Part shown: positions 46,761 through 58,148 of the stretch, one piece after another
Layout: each line of letters starts with the position of its first letter
Numbering within the stretch: the first letter of the stretch is position 1
DNA from: Salticus scenicus
Lineage: Eukaryota > Arthropoda > Arachnida > Araneae > Salticidae
DNA length: 64,000 nt
Assembly: GCA_963930645.1 (NCBI GenBank)
Contig: OZ005654.1
Location: forward strand, 42,090,686-42,154,685
Direction of reading: 5' to 3'
Translations under genes and position numbers: made by a program
The notes under the pieces: generated by a model
The model's input: the letters and a program-made list of their open reading frames with translations, nothing else
The model's database searches: none
What the model was told of the DNA's origin: nothing

Positions 46761-46765
46761 TATTA

Positions 46766-47508
46766 AATTGATAACTTTGTTTTAAATTATCACATATCTA
46801 TACTTCAACCATTCATTTTACAGGTATTGACGACTTTTTTTGAAAGGCACCCATATTGAAAATTTGCACCCTCCAGGATGTACTTACCCCCTGAAGGGGT
46901 GAGCAGTGCTCCTGTATGTACACAGATTTTTTCCTAGTTTACTACCACTATTATCAATTACTCATATTAATTTTACAACCATTCGTTAAAAAGAACTCTT
47001 ATTAAAAAAATTTTCCTATACTGCCGAAACTTTTTTTTTTTTTTTTTTGGGGGGGGGGGGGGGGGGGGAGCAATGCTCCTACATGCACAATTTTTTTTTC
47101 CCTACTACTATTATCAATAGTTCATAATAATTTTACAATCACACGTTAAAAATAACTCTCATTATGTACATTTATACGAAATTTTGTCCTATACTGCCAT
47201 GTTAAAAATTTAGAAAAAAATGCGATTACAGTGCCACTTGTTGAGCAATTGTTCCACAAATCTAATCAGCACCAGTTTATGTCAGGGTGCAACTAAATAC
47301 CAAGTTTGGTTAAATTTTGTTCATTGGTTCGTGAGATACAGCATCCAAAAAATATGTGATGCACACACACAGTCAGACAAACTGAGACATTTTCTAAAAA
47401 CAGTCAAATTATGTTCAGGACATCCCAAAACGTGTAAATCCATCGAAAAATGGAAATTTTCACGAATCCAATACTTTCTCTATATATATTATGCATATAG
47501 AAGAAAGT
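46766..47508 (-). mobile_element. HM1 copy e
   Basis: 5' hairpin at the right end (ACTTTCTTCTATATGCATAA...), reduced CACA microsatellite (47362-47375), unit text, and a G-run of over 20 bases near 47049-47068 where a GC palindrome should be. A second partial unit with a weakened palindrome (ACCCCCTGAAGGGGT near 46885) lies to the left. The 3' CTAG end is not present. Confidence 0.65.
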
Positions 47509-47992
47509 AAAAAGAGATTGTAAAGAAAGGGGAGCAATGCTCCTACATGCACTATTTTTTTTTTCCTACTACTATTATCAATAATTCATAATAATTTTAC
47601 AATCACACGTTAAAAATAACTCTCATTATGTACATTTATACGAAATTTTGTCCTATACTGCCATGTTAAAAATTTAGAAAAAAATGTGATTACAGTGCCA
47701 CTTGTTGAGCAATTGTTCCACAAATCTAATCAGCACCAGTTTATGTCACGGTGCAACTAAATACCAAGTTTGGTTAAATTTTGTTCATTGGTTCGTGAGA
47801 TACAGCGTCCAAAAAATATGTGATGCACACACACAGTCAGACAAACTGAGACATTTTCTAAAAACAGTCAAATTGTGTTCAGGACATCCCAAAACGTGTA
47901 AATCCATCGAAAAATGGAAATTTTCACGAATCCAATACTTTCTCTATATATATTATGCATATAGAAGAAAGTAAAACGAGATTGTAAAGAAA
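47065..47992 (-). repeat. 464-bp tandem duplication covering the HM1 5' part
   Basis: 47065-47528 is repeated almost exactly at 47529-47992, including the flanking word GAGATTGTAAAGAAAG outside the element. The duplication therefore happened after insertion. Two near-identical frames (47220-47510 and 47702-47974) are its shadow. Confidence 0.88.
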
Positions 47993-48334
47993 GTTTTTGC
48001 ATATTTTTAATTTACATTTACTAAATTTTCTATACATAGAAACATCACAGATGGAAAATTATGTCTACTAAAAAGAAAAGTATTTTATACATAAAATATT
48101 AAATTTTTTATATAAATGAAATGGATGCTGATAATGGTAAAATTTTTATTTATATTTTATACATATATATACAAAAATAGTTAATTATTTTTTACAAAAT
48201 TTGTGTTAAAAAATATATAAAAACCTTAACAAAATATACAAAAATATTATCAGAGACTGTATGAATAAAAGAGGGGTAAAACTAAAGAAACATAATTAAA
48301 ATTTCTATACATATTGATTCTGATAACATTTTGT
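47993..48334 (-). other. SPRTN 3' flank, candidate poly(A) signal
   Basis: Downstream of the SPRTN stop on the minus strand. An AATAAA (plus-strand TTTATT at 48145-48150) about 185 bp after the stop could end the transcript. Otherwise A/T-rich. Confidence 0.4.
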
Positions 48335-48594
48335 TTAGTTTAAAAGGCACGTATCCAAATGCAAATTAATATCTTGTTCTTTAACTAAAGTAAAACAAAC
48401 AGGGCAAGACACTTTTTTAACACCATTTTCTTCTTTGCTGCTTTCGTCTATAGTGAACGGATTAGCAAAACTTCCTTTCTTAACGGGGTTACTATCGTTG
48501 CTCAGATTCCTTGAAGATAAAAACTTTTCTATGGGACTTTGTACCAGATTTCTTGTGACATTATTTGACAGGATAGATGTGCTGGGTTTTTCAT
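48335..48594 (-). CDS. SPRTN: Spartan, last coding exon: UBZ4 zinc finger
   Basis: The exon is preceded by TGTCTTTCAG and begins in phase 1: G from the previous exon plus AT gives Asp. It encodes 86 residues and a TAA stop at 48335-48337. Near the end is a CCHC ubiquitin-binding finger, CPVC, 11 residues, then HLDTC, the UBZ4 pattern by which Spartan binds ubiquitin. Upstream, QSPIEKFL resembles a PCNA-interacting box with Leu in the last aromatic position. Spartan is a nuclear, DNA-dependent metalloprotease that degrades proteins crosslinked to DNA during replication; the UBZ helps bring it to ubiquitinated PCNA or substrates. A gene with two or more further exons between this one and 53486 cannot be excluded, but the phase fits direct joining. 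Confidence 0.93.
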
Positions 48595-50235
48595 CTGAAA
48601 GACAAAAATAAAACATTATATTTACTAAAGAAAATGAAAATTTAGTTTTTAAATTAATCTTCTACAACTAAGTTGGCTGTCGAGAGTTATATTTTCAGAA
48701 ATGAGAATGAAAAAATTGACAAAAAATAGATATTATATGCAAAAGCAAGATGTTACAATTAATCTCCAATCTTAAGAAAAAAAAAAAAAAAAAAACATGA
48801 CTATGCTTAAGTACTGAAAAACTGATATGAACATAGGTGCAGACTTTTCAAAATTTAGATATCCCCCCCCCCCAACTGATCCTTGCAAATCATACTATGT
48901 TCTACAATTTTTTTTTTTAGGGGGGGGGGTTAAATAATAAATGTCAATTTCATTATAATTTGGCAAGCAAAATAAAGGTTAAAAAATATAGCTCATACAA
49001 ACACCTCTCATAGAACACAATGCTTTGGCATTCTTTTGGGTGTCCCTGTACAGAAACCAATGGTGGTACTTACCCTATTTTCAATAGGAAATATCCTATA
49101 GTGCACTTAAATAACTAATATCAATTTAAAAAAAATACCATGAATATTTACGAAAGTTAGACAAACTGAATTCAAGCACATTTCAACTTCGTTGAAAAGT
49201 GTTAAAAAAAAAAAGCAATATTAGTAAATATTTATTAGAACACTTAAAATATATATTTATTAGATCTGGAATGAAGAAAGTTTGGATGAAATTGCTTACA
49301 AATTCTTTTATGAATTAAAAACAAGCACACTTTACATGTGTAGCAATATTATATGTAATTATTTTTTAAATACTTGTTTAAAACGTATATCTCTCCGATG
49401 TTTATGAAGAGTTTTGCTAAAAAAAATTCTGAATTACTATTACATATAAAGCATTATGCAGTAAAATCCCAATTATCTGACACTAGTAGTTGCAAAACTG
49501 GGAATATTAATATTTTGTATAAACAAAATCATTAGATAAGAGGGCAACAGTTACCCAGAAGGAAAAGAATTCTACTAATCTGACCTGTAATTCTGACAAT
49601 CATTTGAGCATTTAAAGAGGACCTGTGACTTTGGAGAGGGTGACTCATCTCCAGAAAATTTTCAGAAAGGGGATACATGTCCAGTACTTTTAGAGTGAGG
49701 GACACACCCTAGTACCACAACTAAAACAGCCTATTTGCTCACTACGACCATGCAAACGACCCTTAAAAATTCTCACTTTTATTTGTGACCCTTGAAAAAT
49801 CTGAACGTAGCAAATACTAATTTAATGATGCCTAGAGTGTCGATTCTCTCACTTTGGACACCTCCAATAGCCCACTCAGTCATTGTGCGAAATACCATAG
49901 GAAATTTTGACTGTAGCAAAGTTCTGCTCAGTGGTGTCCTCCGCCTCAGATACTTACAACAGGATGCTCACAATCAAATCCTTACCAACAAATGCCTAGT
50001 GGCATGATTTTGATAGACCTCTAGCTCTATTTTAAAACTCAGTGTGACTTTGGAGTGGTCGCAACCAATGCTTACCTCCATCAAAAGTATATATTTTTTA
50101 ATTGTTACATACCACAGCCCCCCTCATCTCCTGCCCTTTATAATTTTACAGCTTTGAAAGTAATACTTTCGATTCCTCATCCTCCAAAACTTAGTAGCAA
50201 GGTTTTTAAAATTCCTACCTCTAGTTTACTAAAAT

Positions 50236-50807
50236 ACCTTACAAAGCTCCGTTGTTACTTGGTCGTAGCAGCTTTTTCCTCAGTGACCATAACATGGTTT
50301 GCCAAAGTTGAAACTAAAGCTTTCTTTCTTCCTTGTTGTTCTTTTAGAAGGTGGTGCCATGGTAGATCCAAATCTGTGTGCGACTCGTGCCTCTTGCAAG
50401 CTAATTAGTCCTTTATTATTTCTACGGTTTCATGGTAAAAGGCATAATCTGGGTTATTATAGTTAGCAATTTTTGAGTTTCATTGAAATTTGTATTAATA
50501 TTGTTTTCTTGATAAACTCTAGTGAGGGCTATATATAAATTTTAATGAAACTCAAAAAATCGTTAACTATAATAACCCGGATTATACCTTTTACCGTGAA
50601 ACCATAGAAATAATAAAAAAACAATCAGCTTACAATAGGCACGTGTCGCTCACAGATTTGGATCTATCATGACACCACCTCTTAAAAGAACAAGGAAGAA
50701 AGAAAGCTTTAGTTTCAACAGTGAAAAACCATGTTATGGTCGCTGGAGAAAGGGCAGATCCGCCCAGAAAGCTGCTACAACCAAGTAACAATGGAGCTTT
50801 GTAAGGT
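50236..50807. repeat. Long inverted repeat, about 260-bp arms, 40-base loop
   Basis: Left arm 50236-50494 (from ACCTTACAAAGCTCCGTTGT) and right arm 50535-50807 are inverted copies with roughly one difference per ten bases. In the SPRTN pre-mRNA it would fold into a long hairpin. No clear target duplication at the arm ends. Confidence 0.85.
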
Positions 50808-52112
50808 GTTTTTGTAAACTATAATTAAATATGCTCCAGTTTTTTAAAAATTTAAATGTTCCTACCCCTGTTTTAAAATTTTTAAATATCTGCCCCTCCC
50901 ATCTCTCTCTATTAATTTTCAGATTTGAAATTATGCACAATTGGTGCCCTCCTCTCTCCCAAACACAACTTTCAAGGTTCTAACTCCACTTTTTTTTCTT
51001 TTTTTTTTAATGCTTGACCCATGTATTTTGCAACTGTGAAAGTATGCACAATTAAATCCCCTCCTCCCCTCCCTCAAAAAAAAAAAAAAAAAAAAAGTTA
51101 TGCAGTTTTTGTAGTTTCTACCTCTATTTTTAAAATTTTCAATATCTGCAATTCATTAAATTTTAATTAAATAAGAAATTATGCTACCAAATATATTCAA
51201 TAACAAAACACGTTAATTCACAAGCAAAGTAACATGTATATGTTCTGTTAACATTTATTTAAACAAATCTGAGTATTTAATATGTTCATTCATGTTTATT
51301 TGAGAAAAATTTGCAAAATGAATTCTTGCATAAAGTCTATTACTTTTACCCCAAAAAATAAAATGTGTTCCAAATGTATACACAAAATATTAAGAAGCTC
51401 AGGGGCACCCTCACACTGCACACCTTATTGCTGCCAATGATTCTGATAAACCAATAACAGGGTAGCTAGCATTTAAACTTTTCCAAATTCCCTGACTATT
51501 TTTCGGCATTTTCCCCTGACTCTTGCTGTTTATTTTCGATGGAAATTTCACAACATTGGCAAAAAATTTAGTGATTTAAAATATCATTAATAATTTAATG
51601 ATTAATATAGCTTATTTTCACAAAATTTGTTAAAATTCCCTGACTATTCCTTGATTTTTCCAGATTTTCTAAAATCCCTGACTTTTCTCTGACTGCTAGT
51701 CACCCTGAATAATAATTGATAAACTGATTGCTACCAATGATTCAGATATTATGGACGATGGAACGGAATTATTCCCCTCTTGAAGAAAGTCGATCATAGA
51801 GCAGCATTATGTGAAAGGATGAAAGAAAAAGAAAACAAAAATTTGGAAATTTAACAAAGGAGAAAATAGAAAAAAGAAAGGAAAACAGGTAAAAGGTATA
51901 AAAAGTAGGGAAAAAATGGAGAAAGTAGGAATTCTGCAGGATCTAACAGCACATATTTTTGTTTGGTGTACATTTCATGTAAAATATGTTTCCTGGTGTT
52001 TGTTTATTAAATTTGAGTTATATTATGGATAGATGTGAATTATCATCAGTTTTTATGTGTATACTTCTTTATTACTTACAAACTTTGAATAAACACCATA
52101 AAATGCAATAAA

Positions 52113-52164
52113 CTCGCAACAACTGTTTTGGGTCGAAAAAACACACGACCCTTCATCAGGCGAA
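52113..52164 (-). ncRNA. Hammerhead motif in R2, minus strand, core mutated
   Basis: Mirror copy in the left arm: CTGATGA (52159-52153), extra A, perfect six-pair stem II GGGTCG/CGACCC, then AAAAC in place of GAAAC, AGTT loop, GTT, GCGAG. The G12-to-A change should inactivate it. Confidence 0.6.
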
Positions 52165-52220
52165 TAAAGTAAGCACGAGTGCTGCAGTCCAGTCAAAGCG
52201 GCACACTCGTGCTTACTTTA

Positions 52221-52272
52221 TTCGCCTGATGAAGGGCCGTGTGTTTTTTCGACCTGAAACAACTGTTGCGAG
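52221..52272 (+). ncRNA. Hammerhead ribozyme motif in R2, plus strand
   Basis: Stem I TTCGC 52221-52225 / GCGAG 52268-52272; CTGATGA 52226-52232; extra A 52233; stem II GGGCCG 52234-52239 / CGACCT 52250-52255 (one mismatch, one wobble); GAAAC 52256-52260; two-pair stem III (A52259-T52266, C52260-G52265) with loop AACT; predicted cleavage after T52267. Confidence 0.68.
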
Positions 52273-53485
52273 TTTATTGCATTTTATGGTGTTTATTCAA
52301 AGTTTGTAAGTAATATTTTTTACAACGCCAGTTTTGTGGTGCTTTTTTATTAAAAATGTATACTTCTTTGTTTAACTTTGTGATGTTCAATAGAAATCTT
52401 AAACCTTTTCTAAAAAAGAAAAAATAAATAAGAAAACTAAAGAAATCTTGTTTTGTTGTCAGATTTTACTTATACACCAGACAGGAAAAAAGTGACTCAT
52501 TAAAAATTTAAATAAGGAAATCCGTTGATTAATAAACTAATTCACAAATCTGTCCATTAATTAATGTTGTATTATACATGTGTTTCATGATACACACAAC
52601 AATTTACAACAAATGCAAACAGGTATATGGCACTTCATAATATATATATGTAAACATTTAAATTAATCCCTTAACATACACACTTCAATTAATTCGAGCC
52701 TGCTAAACAGGCCAAACTGTGCACACTCAAGCTAATTCAAACGGTGTCATATTTTATGCTGCGGCAATCTTCACACTTGAATATATTTGAGAATGATTTG
52801 GTGAGGTCTTCAGATTGGTGAATTTGTACAAAAGCAATTGTTATAGGCAGCATTGTATTTTTGTAGACAGTTATTTGGGGTTTACAAAAAATAAAGCTGG
52901 TTACATTGGATATTTACACAATTGGTATGTTTTCCAATTTTCCAATTATTATTATTTTATTTTACATTATATTTCAGTAAAATACGCATCGAAAAAAGAG
53001 CAAATCTGAGTATGCATATTGGTCAGAAAGTAGCTCAAACGAAACTGATAATTACAGTAGTCATTCTGAAGATAGTTTATAGATATTGTTAATTGAATTG
53101 CTGAAGAAGATTGTTGATAGTAAACAAATAAGCAATGTGAAACCAAAAGGAGCTCCCACAAGATAATGTATTGTGCTAAAAGGGCTAACAAAGGAAAAAG
53201 AAAAGAGTATTGGTATATGTGTAATGCTTGCAATGTTGGGCTACGTGCTGCACCATGCTTTGAAATATATTATCATTTAAAGAAATTTTTGAATATATAA
53301 ATAAATATATACACACACATATATATATTAATTTAAAAAAAAAAGTATGCCAAAAGAGATTAAGAAGTTTTTCATAATTACTTTTTCAACAATTTTTTTT
53401 TTTTTTTTTGGTCAAAACTAAAATTGAAATTGAATAATAAGATAAAAAATAAAAGTCATTTGCATCATACAAGTATTTAAATTAC

Positions 53486-53863
53486 CTTTATAAAGATTTC
53501 CTTCAGAGTGAGATAATTTAGGAACTTTAGACATTTCAGAGAGTGGTGCTATATCAAAGGTTTTTCTCGAAGAATTAACAGAAACAACTTCATTATGAGA
53601 ATTTCCTTGTAAGTGTGGGGGCACTCTAGTGAGACTACCAGAACCACCAATTTTGTGTCCAGTGCCTTGAAAAGGAACAAATTGTTTTTTCGGAGATGTG
53701 CATTTACTGTTGAAAGTAACAATATTGCTTCTTTCATTAGCTGAAGCTGAACTGAAATGAGATGTACTTGATTTTGCTGTAGATGGTATTAATACACTCC
53801 TGTCATCTTTGAATGCATCATCTTTAAAAAAATTTCTTATATCAGATGGAGGTGCTTTAGATT
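53486..53863 (-). CDS. SPRTN: Spartan, central exon: SHP box and PIP-like motif
   Basis: Acceptor TTTGTGTACAG precedes 53863 and donor AAAG|GTAATT follows 53486. The exon is in phase 1 at both ends, 378 bp. It encodes a low-complexity, Ser-rich linker. FVPFQGTGHKIGG fits the SHP box that binds the p97/VCP unfoldase (pattern F-x-G-x-G-x-x-I/L-G) and aligns in position with that of other Spartans. Near the exon start PSDIRNFF has the I-x-x-F-F core of a PCNA-interacting box but Pro instead of Gln. In vertebrate Spartan the PIP box follows the SHP box, so QSPIEKFL in the next exon is the better positional match. Confidence 0.9.
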
Positions 53864-54193
53864 CTGTACACAAAGAAACAAAACAGGAAAAAATAGTGAA
53901 AGTTAAATTTATCACATAAAAGGAAAACAGAATATGTTCAAAGTCTCACAATCACATAAATAAAAAACCAAATTTTAATCTAAATCAGGTGAATTCTATT
54001 TGTTTCTTTTTTATGAAAGCAGACTACTTTTATGAATTTTTTATTTCCGTGAAAACAAAATAGCGTATAAAACCTTCTGTTTTAGCAGTCATTCTAATTA
54101 ATGTTTAATATCAAGCTAATAGTGTTTCATTGAACCAAGTACACACAAACATTTGAAATCATACTCGAAAACAAAGAATTTTTATAAAAAATA

Positions 54194-54930
54194 AATTACC
54201 TCATATTTTAATCTTTTTTATTAGCAGTATTATATATTTCAGCGTACTTCTGTAGCTATCTTCAGTGCTACTTACTGACCTCTGTTCTGCTTGCCACAGG
54301 TCTGTTTGTTGATCTTCTCTTTTCTTCGCTTCACTTCAGTTATTACTCACTCCCATTCAGGAAGGATAATGCTGTACTCCCTATCGTTAATAGTGTTGTC
54401 AGTTAGTATTTACAAGGCTTTGCCATTCAGGAAGGATGACCCTGTACTCTCTGTCATTAATAGTGTTGTTAGTACATAGTTAGTATTTCGAAGGTTTTGT
54501 GTTTTAAGGCATAATGGTAGGAATTATAGTGGCTATTTTGTCAGTTGTTAATGTATTGAGGTTAATGGGGTCAATGGAATGGGTTCTTGAAAGGAAAGTT
54601 TATTAAACTTTAAATCCATGAGATGTTCCAGCTAGTACTTGCTGCCATTCAAGAGGGATCATGCTGTACTCTCTGTCATTAATTGCATTGTTAAGTAGTT
54701 AATATTTCCAAGACTTTGCGTTTTAAGGCATAATGGTGGGAATTATAGTGGGCTATATTGTTAGATGTTAAGGTAATAAGGGAAAATAAGTAAAGAGAAA
54801 AAAAGAGAGGATCAACAAGCAAATTGGCAGCAAACAAAACAGAGGTCAGTAAGCAGCATTGAAGATGGCTATAGAAGTACACCGAAATATATAATGCTGC
54901 TAATGAAAAGGATTAAAATGTGAGGTAATT
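54194..54930. mobile_element. MITE with about 130-bp TIRs, TA duplication and internal tandem copies
   Basis: Ends AATTACCTCATATTTTAATC and inverse, with TA at 54192-54193 and 54931-54932. The TIRs run to CTGACCTCTGTT and beyond. Inside, CCATTCAGGAAGGAT...CTGTACTC occurs three times (54353, 54424, 54643). Non-coding. Confidence 0.78.
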
Positions 54931-55781
54931 TAATTCTTAAAATAAATATAAACCCTTTATCTTTGCTAAATGTGACAAGGAATTATTTTATAAAAGGGTC
55001 CTTTTTATAAAACAAAATCTTGCGAAAGGGCCTATTTTATAGGTTTGAATTTTATGAAAGAATAATTTTAAAGATTTGAATTTTGTGAATGGGGCAGATA
55101 AAGGGCTCCAATTTTTGTTCGGAATGGCTCCTGAGTATATATTATAACATAAGAATACAGCTGTTAGTCTACTGTCTTACTCTAATTTTATTTTTTGGAA
55201 ACAAAATTTACATTCAATAATATAATTCAAGAAACATAACTGTCTAAAATGCAATTTTATTATGTGTGTGTTATAGTTAAGCTTATTTAAAATAAGTAAT
55301 TCATTACTTAATAAGAAAAAGCAGCTTACCATTATCTGGGTACAGTCTATGAATAACATTTGAGGTTTTGAATACTTTTAACTGATTTGCTTTAAAAAAG
55401 TATTTAACATTAGATTGGATTGAACATCAGATTATGAGAATTATAAAGTTTGTTTCTTTGGCAGATTATCTTTGCTTTCATTTCTGTTTTCTATTCATTA
55501 AGAAAATACTCAACATTTCCTTAGAACCTCATTCACATGTTCAGATATATTGTGCATCCCTTGTTTCAGTGTTCTAACTAAATAAAAATTTATTATTCAC
55601 CTGCAAATTCATAATCATGACTTAAATTTTGTATTTTGCCCCAGGTAAAATGTTAAAGTAACAACAAACTAATACAACATTGGATAAGGAGTAAAATTTG
55701 TAACAAAGGAGAGAAAGAAATTTCTATACAACTACTATATGTCCCCTAAATAGTACGATGAAATAATTTAGTTTAAAAAAT

Positions 55782-55991
55782 ATTAAAATTTACTTGAATA
55801 ATGTTTTGAGCCTACTATGTATCTTTGGTGTGTAGTGAATGCAAGTTCATATCTAATTGCATTGGATTTTCACAGAGCATTGTGAGTGCCACCTTACATG
55901 GATTTCAATTATCTGTTGCCACTGCATGTTTTGATGCTTGGAAGATGGTCATATAGCTGGCTTTCAAAATATTACTCAAGTAAATTTTAAT
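55782..55991. mobile_element. Small MITE, 210 bp
   Basis: Inverted ends ATTAAAATTTACTTGAATAA(tgttttga) and inverse. The middle has the word ggattttcacagagcattgtg. No clear target duplication. Confidence 0.65.
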
Positions 55992-56181
55992 GCTTTTTAA
56001 ACTTAATTTTAATTTAATAAATTTTGAAAAATTTTGATAAAATAATTTAATTTTAAATGAAAATTTTAAAAATAAGGTATTTTTTGTTTGTAACTTTCAA
56101 CATTTATTATTTTAAGGGATAAATAACTGAAAACTATTGTGGAAGGTTAACTTATTTTAAAAAAGTGAAATTTCTTAAGAA

Positions 56182-58148
56182 CTAGCCGCCTTCGGCGACC
56201 AGCTGGTTCGCGATCCTTGAAAAATCCGACTTTATGAAACTACCGCCCGGTGGCGCCTTTTTTCCGTTTCAGATCTTACAACAGCTTATTAACATATAGT
56301 AAAAATAGCTTTATTGAAAAATTTAATCGCAGTAAATTTCCACTCGGTAGCCTGCGGCGCCCTCTTCCACTTTCAATATCTGAAACAGCCTATTCGCTCA
56401 CCATGTTATGATCTTTCAAATTTCTGACTTTAGCAAAGTCCCGCACGGTGGCGCCCCGCCTTATCCCCGTTTTAGAACATACAACACCTTCCTCGCTCAT
56501 TAGAATTTAAAATATTAAAATTTTAAAACATTACAGCACCATCTGGCGGTAGACATTTCTTTAATCTACTGTTCAATTCTAAATCAACAAACCTTTTAAA
56601 TTATGTATTACTTATGAATATATTTTAATTAGTAGTTGAGATACAAAAGAAAACCTAAACAGGAAACTTTAAAACATGTAAATCGGGTAAAATCTCGAAT
56701 TCCACTTTCGATAATATAAAAGAACTTTAAAATATCTTTCGAATGATGAATTAAAAATAATATAATCATAATTAGAATTTGAAATATTGAAATTTTAAAA
56801 TATTTCAGCGCCATCGGGCAGTAGAAATTTCTATAATCTACTGTTCAATTCGAAATCAACAAAGCTTTCTAATGATGTATTACTTATGAAATTATTTTAA
56901 TTAGTAGCTGAGATACAAAAGAAAACTGATTCGGGACATCTTAAAACGTGTAAATCTGGTGAAAACTTTCAATAATATAAAAGAACTTTAAAATATCTTT
57001 CGAATGATGTATTAAAAATAATTTAATCGTAATTAGAAATTGAAATGTGCTTATTAGAATAAAAATTAATTTGCAATTAAAATGTAAATTTTTTCAAAAA
57101 TTGATGAAATTTGAACTGCAACTATCCCCTGTGCGGTAAATTGCGCACACAAAGTTAAAAAAAATTTAGAAGAAAATTGAAGCATTTTGAAATTTGCTAT
57201 TTTTATTCCTAGTAGAAAAAGCACGTGATCTCAAGTGGTAAAATATTTCCTTCGTTTAGGCGGATATCGAATTCTCTCTTCTCTGTCAAGGTCAGTTGCC
57301 ATTTTAACCCACCCCATGGATCAAGATAGGAAGCAGCATTCAGTTCATTACGGTATGACGATCGCCGTTTTCAATGGTTTAATGCCTAAAATTAAAAAAA
57401 AATTATAACTCATTCAGTTTTTGAAAATTTCTCTCAATCTTTTGGGAATTAAATTGTGGAAGCGAGATCTATATACAAAAAAAAAAAAAAAAGAAATGAT
57501 TTATCTGTAAACGATTTTGAGTTATAAAATGTTTTGTGAAAAAATCGATGTTTTGTAAAATCTAAAAATATGGATCGCTAATCCGTATTTTGTAAAAATG
57601 TTTATATCGGTCGAAAGAGGATTAAATGACCTTTCCAAATATACCAGTTGTTAAGAAATGGAACAGTTACTCGGTCGTACACGGTGTTTCAAAAAAGACG
57701 ATCAAGAAAAAGAGAAATTTTTGACCCTTTTTAAAACTTTTTTTAAAAATATAAAAAATCCGTATTTAAAAAAAAAAAAAATTGTACTGTAAGAATCGGT
57801 AATAAATGCTCTCTCTTTTGGTAAAGGTGTATTTCAATATCTCGATTCGTTCGAGCAGGATCGCTTTACAAAAAACCACGAAATTTCCTCTTTCTCCTTG
57901 TTCTTTTCAGGTACGCGGTTCCGGCCGAAAATGACGATCGGCTGCGATTTTGAATCGTTTTTGATTTGACATGGGTTGACATTTTAATTAATATCTCCGG
58001 AACTAATTAAAATTTTTAAATTCTTTTTTCACTATGCACTCGGGCAGGCTTCTGAGCACCCGTATGTCATATATTGTAGTTCTGCGTTCAATAGGGGCTG
58101 AACGTATAGATGCTCAGACAGACAGACATCTTCTTTTATTATTATAGA
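56182..58148 (-). mobile_element. Non-autonomous Helitron, complete
   Basis: On the minus strand it starts TCTATAATAATAAAAGAAGA (58148) preceded by A, with GTCTGTCTGTCTG just inside. It ends with hairpin CGCC-GAA-GGCG then GCTAG (56182) followed by T. This is the textbook Helitron insertion: A|TC ... CTRR|T with a hairpin before the end. The interior has two diverged tandem units (around 56500-56760 and 56760-57050) containing GATTTACACGTTTTAAGATG, a block shared with HM1 and HM2. No Rep/helicase coding; 1967 bp. It sits in the SPRTN intron, in the same orientation as the gene. Confidence 0.85.

Larger units (their letters stand above)
52071..52356. mobile_element. Foldback element R2 with hammerhead ribozyme, 13-bp target duplication
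   Basis: TGTATACTTCTTT at 52058-52070 and 52357-52369 flanks the element. Two inverted arms (about 52071-52171 and 52209-52312) surround a short centre; about 44 non-palindromic bases follow the right arm. Each arm holds a hammerhead motif, one per strand. No sequence similarity to R1 apart from the ribozyme core, but the same layout. Confidence 0.75.
48595..53485 (-). other. SPRTN intron between SHP-box exon and UBZ exon, 4.9 kb
   Basis: AT-rich. Contains the long inverted repeat at 50236-50807 and foldback element R2 at 52071-52356. Frames of 64-117 codons (for example 50055-50408, 52967-53233) have no domain and the first overlaps the inverted repeat. Intron ends GT (53485-53484) and AG (48596-48595) on the minus strand. 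Confidence 0.75.

Noticed and set aside
47220..47974. Two near-identical 90-96 codon frames that look like a duplicated gene
   Set aside because: They are HM1 element sequence inside a 464-bp duplication; no protein features.
53418..53485. Extension of the SHP-box exon to the stop at 53418
   Set aside because: A good GT donor at 53485 and an in-phase join to the UBZ exon explain the structure better than read-through.
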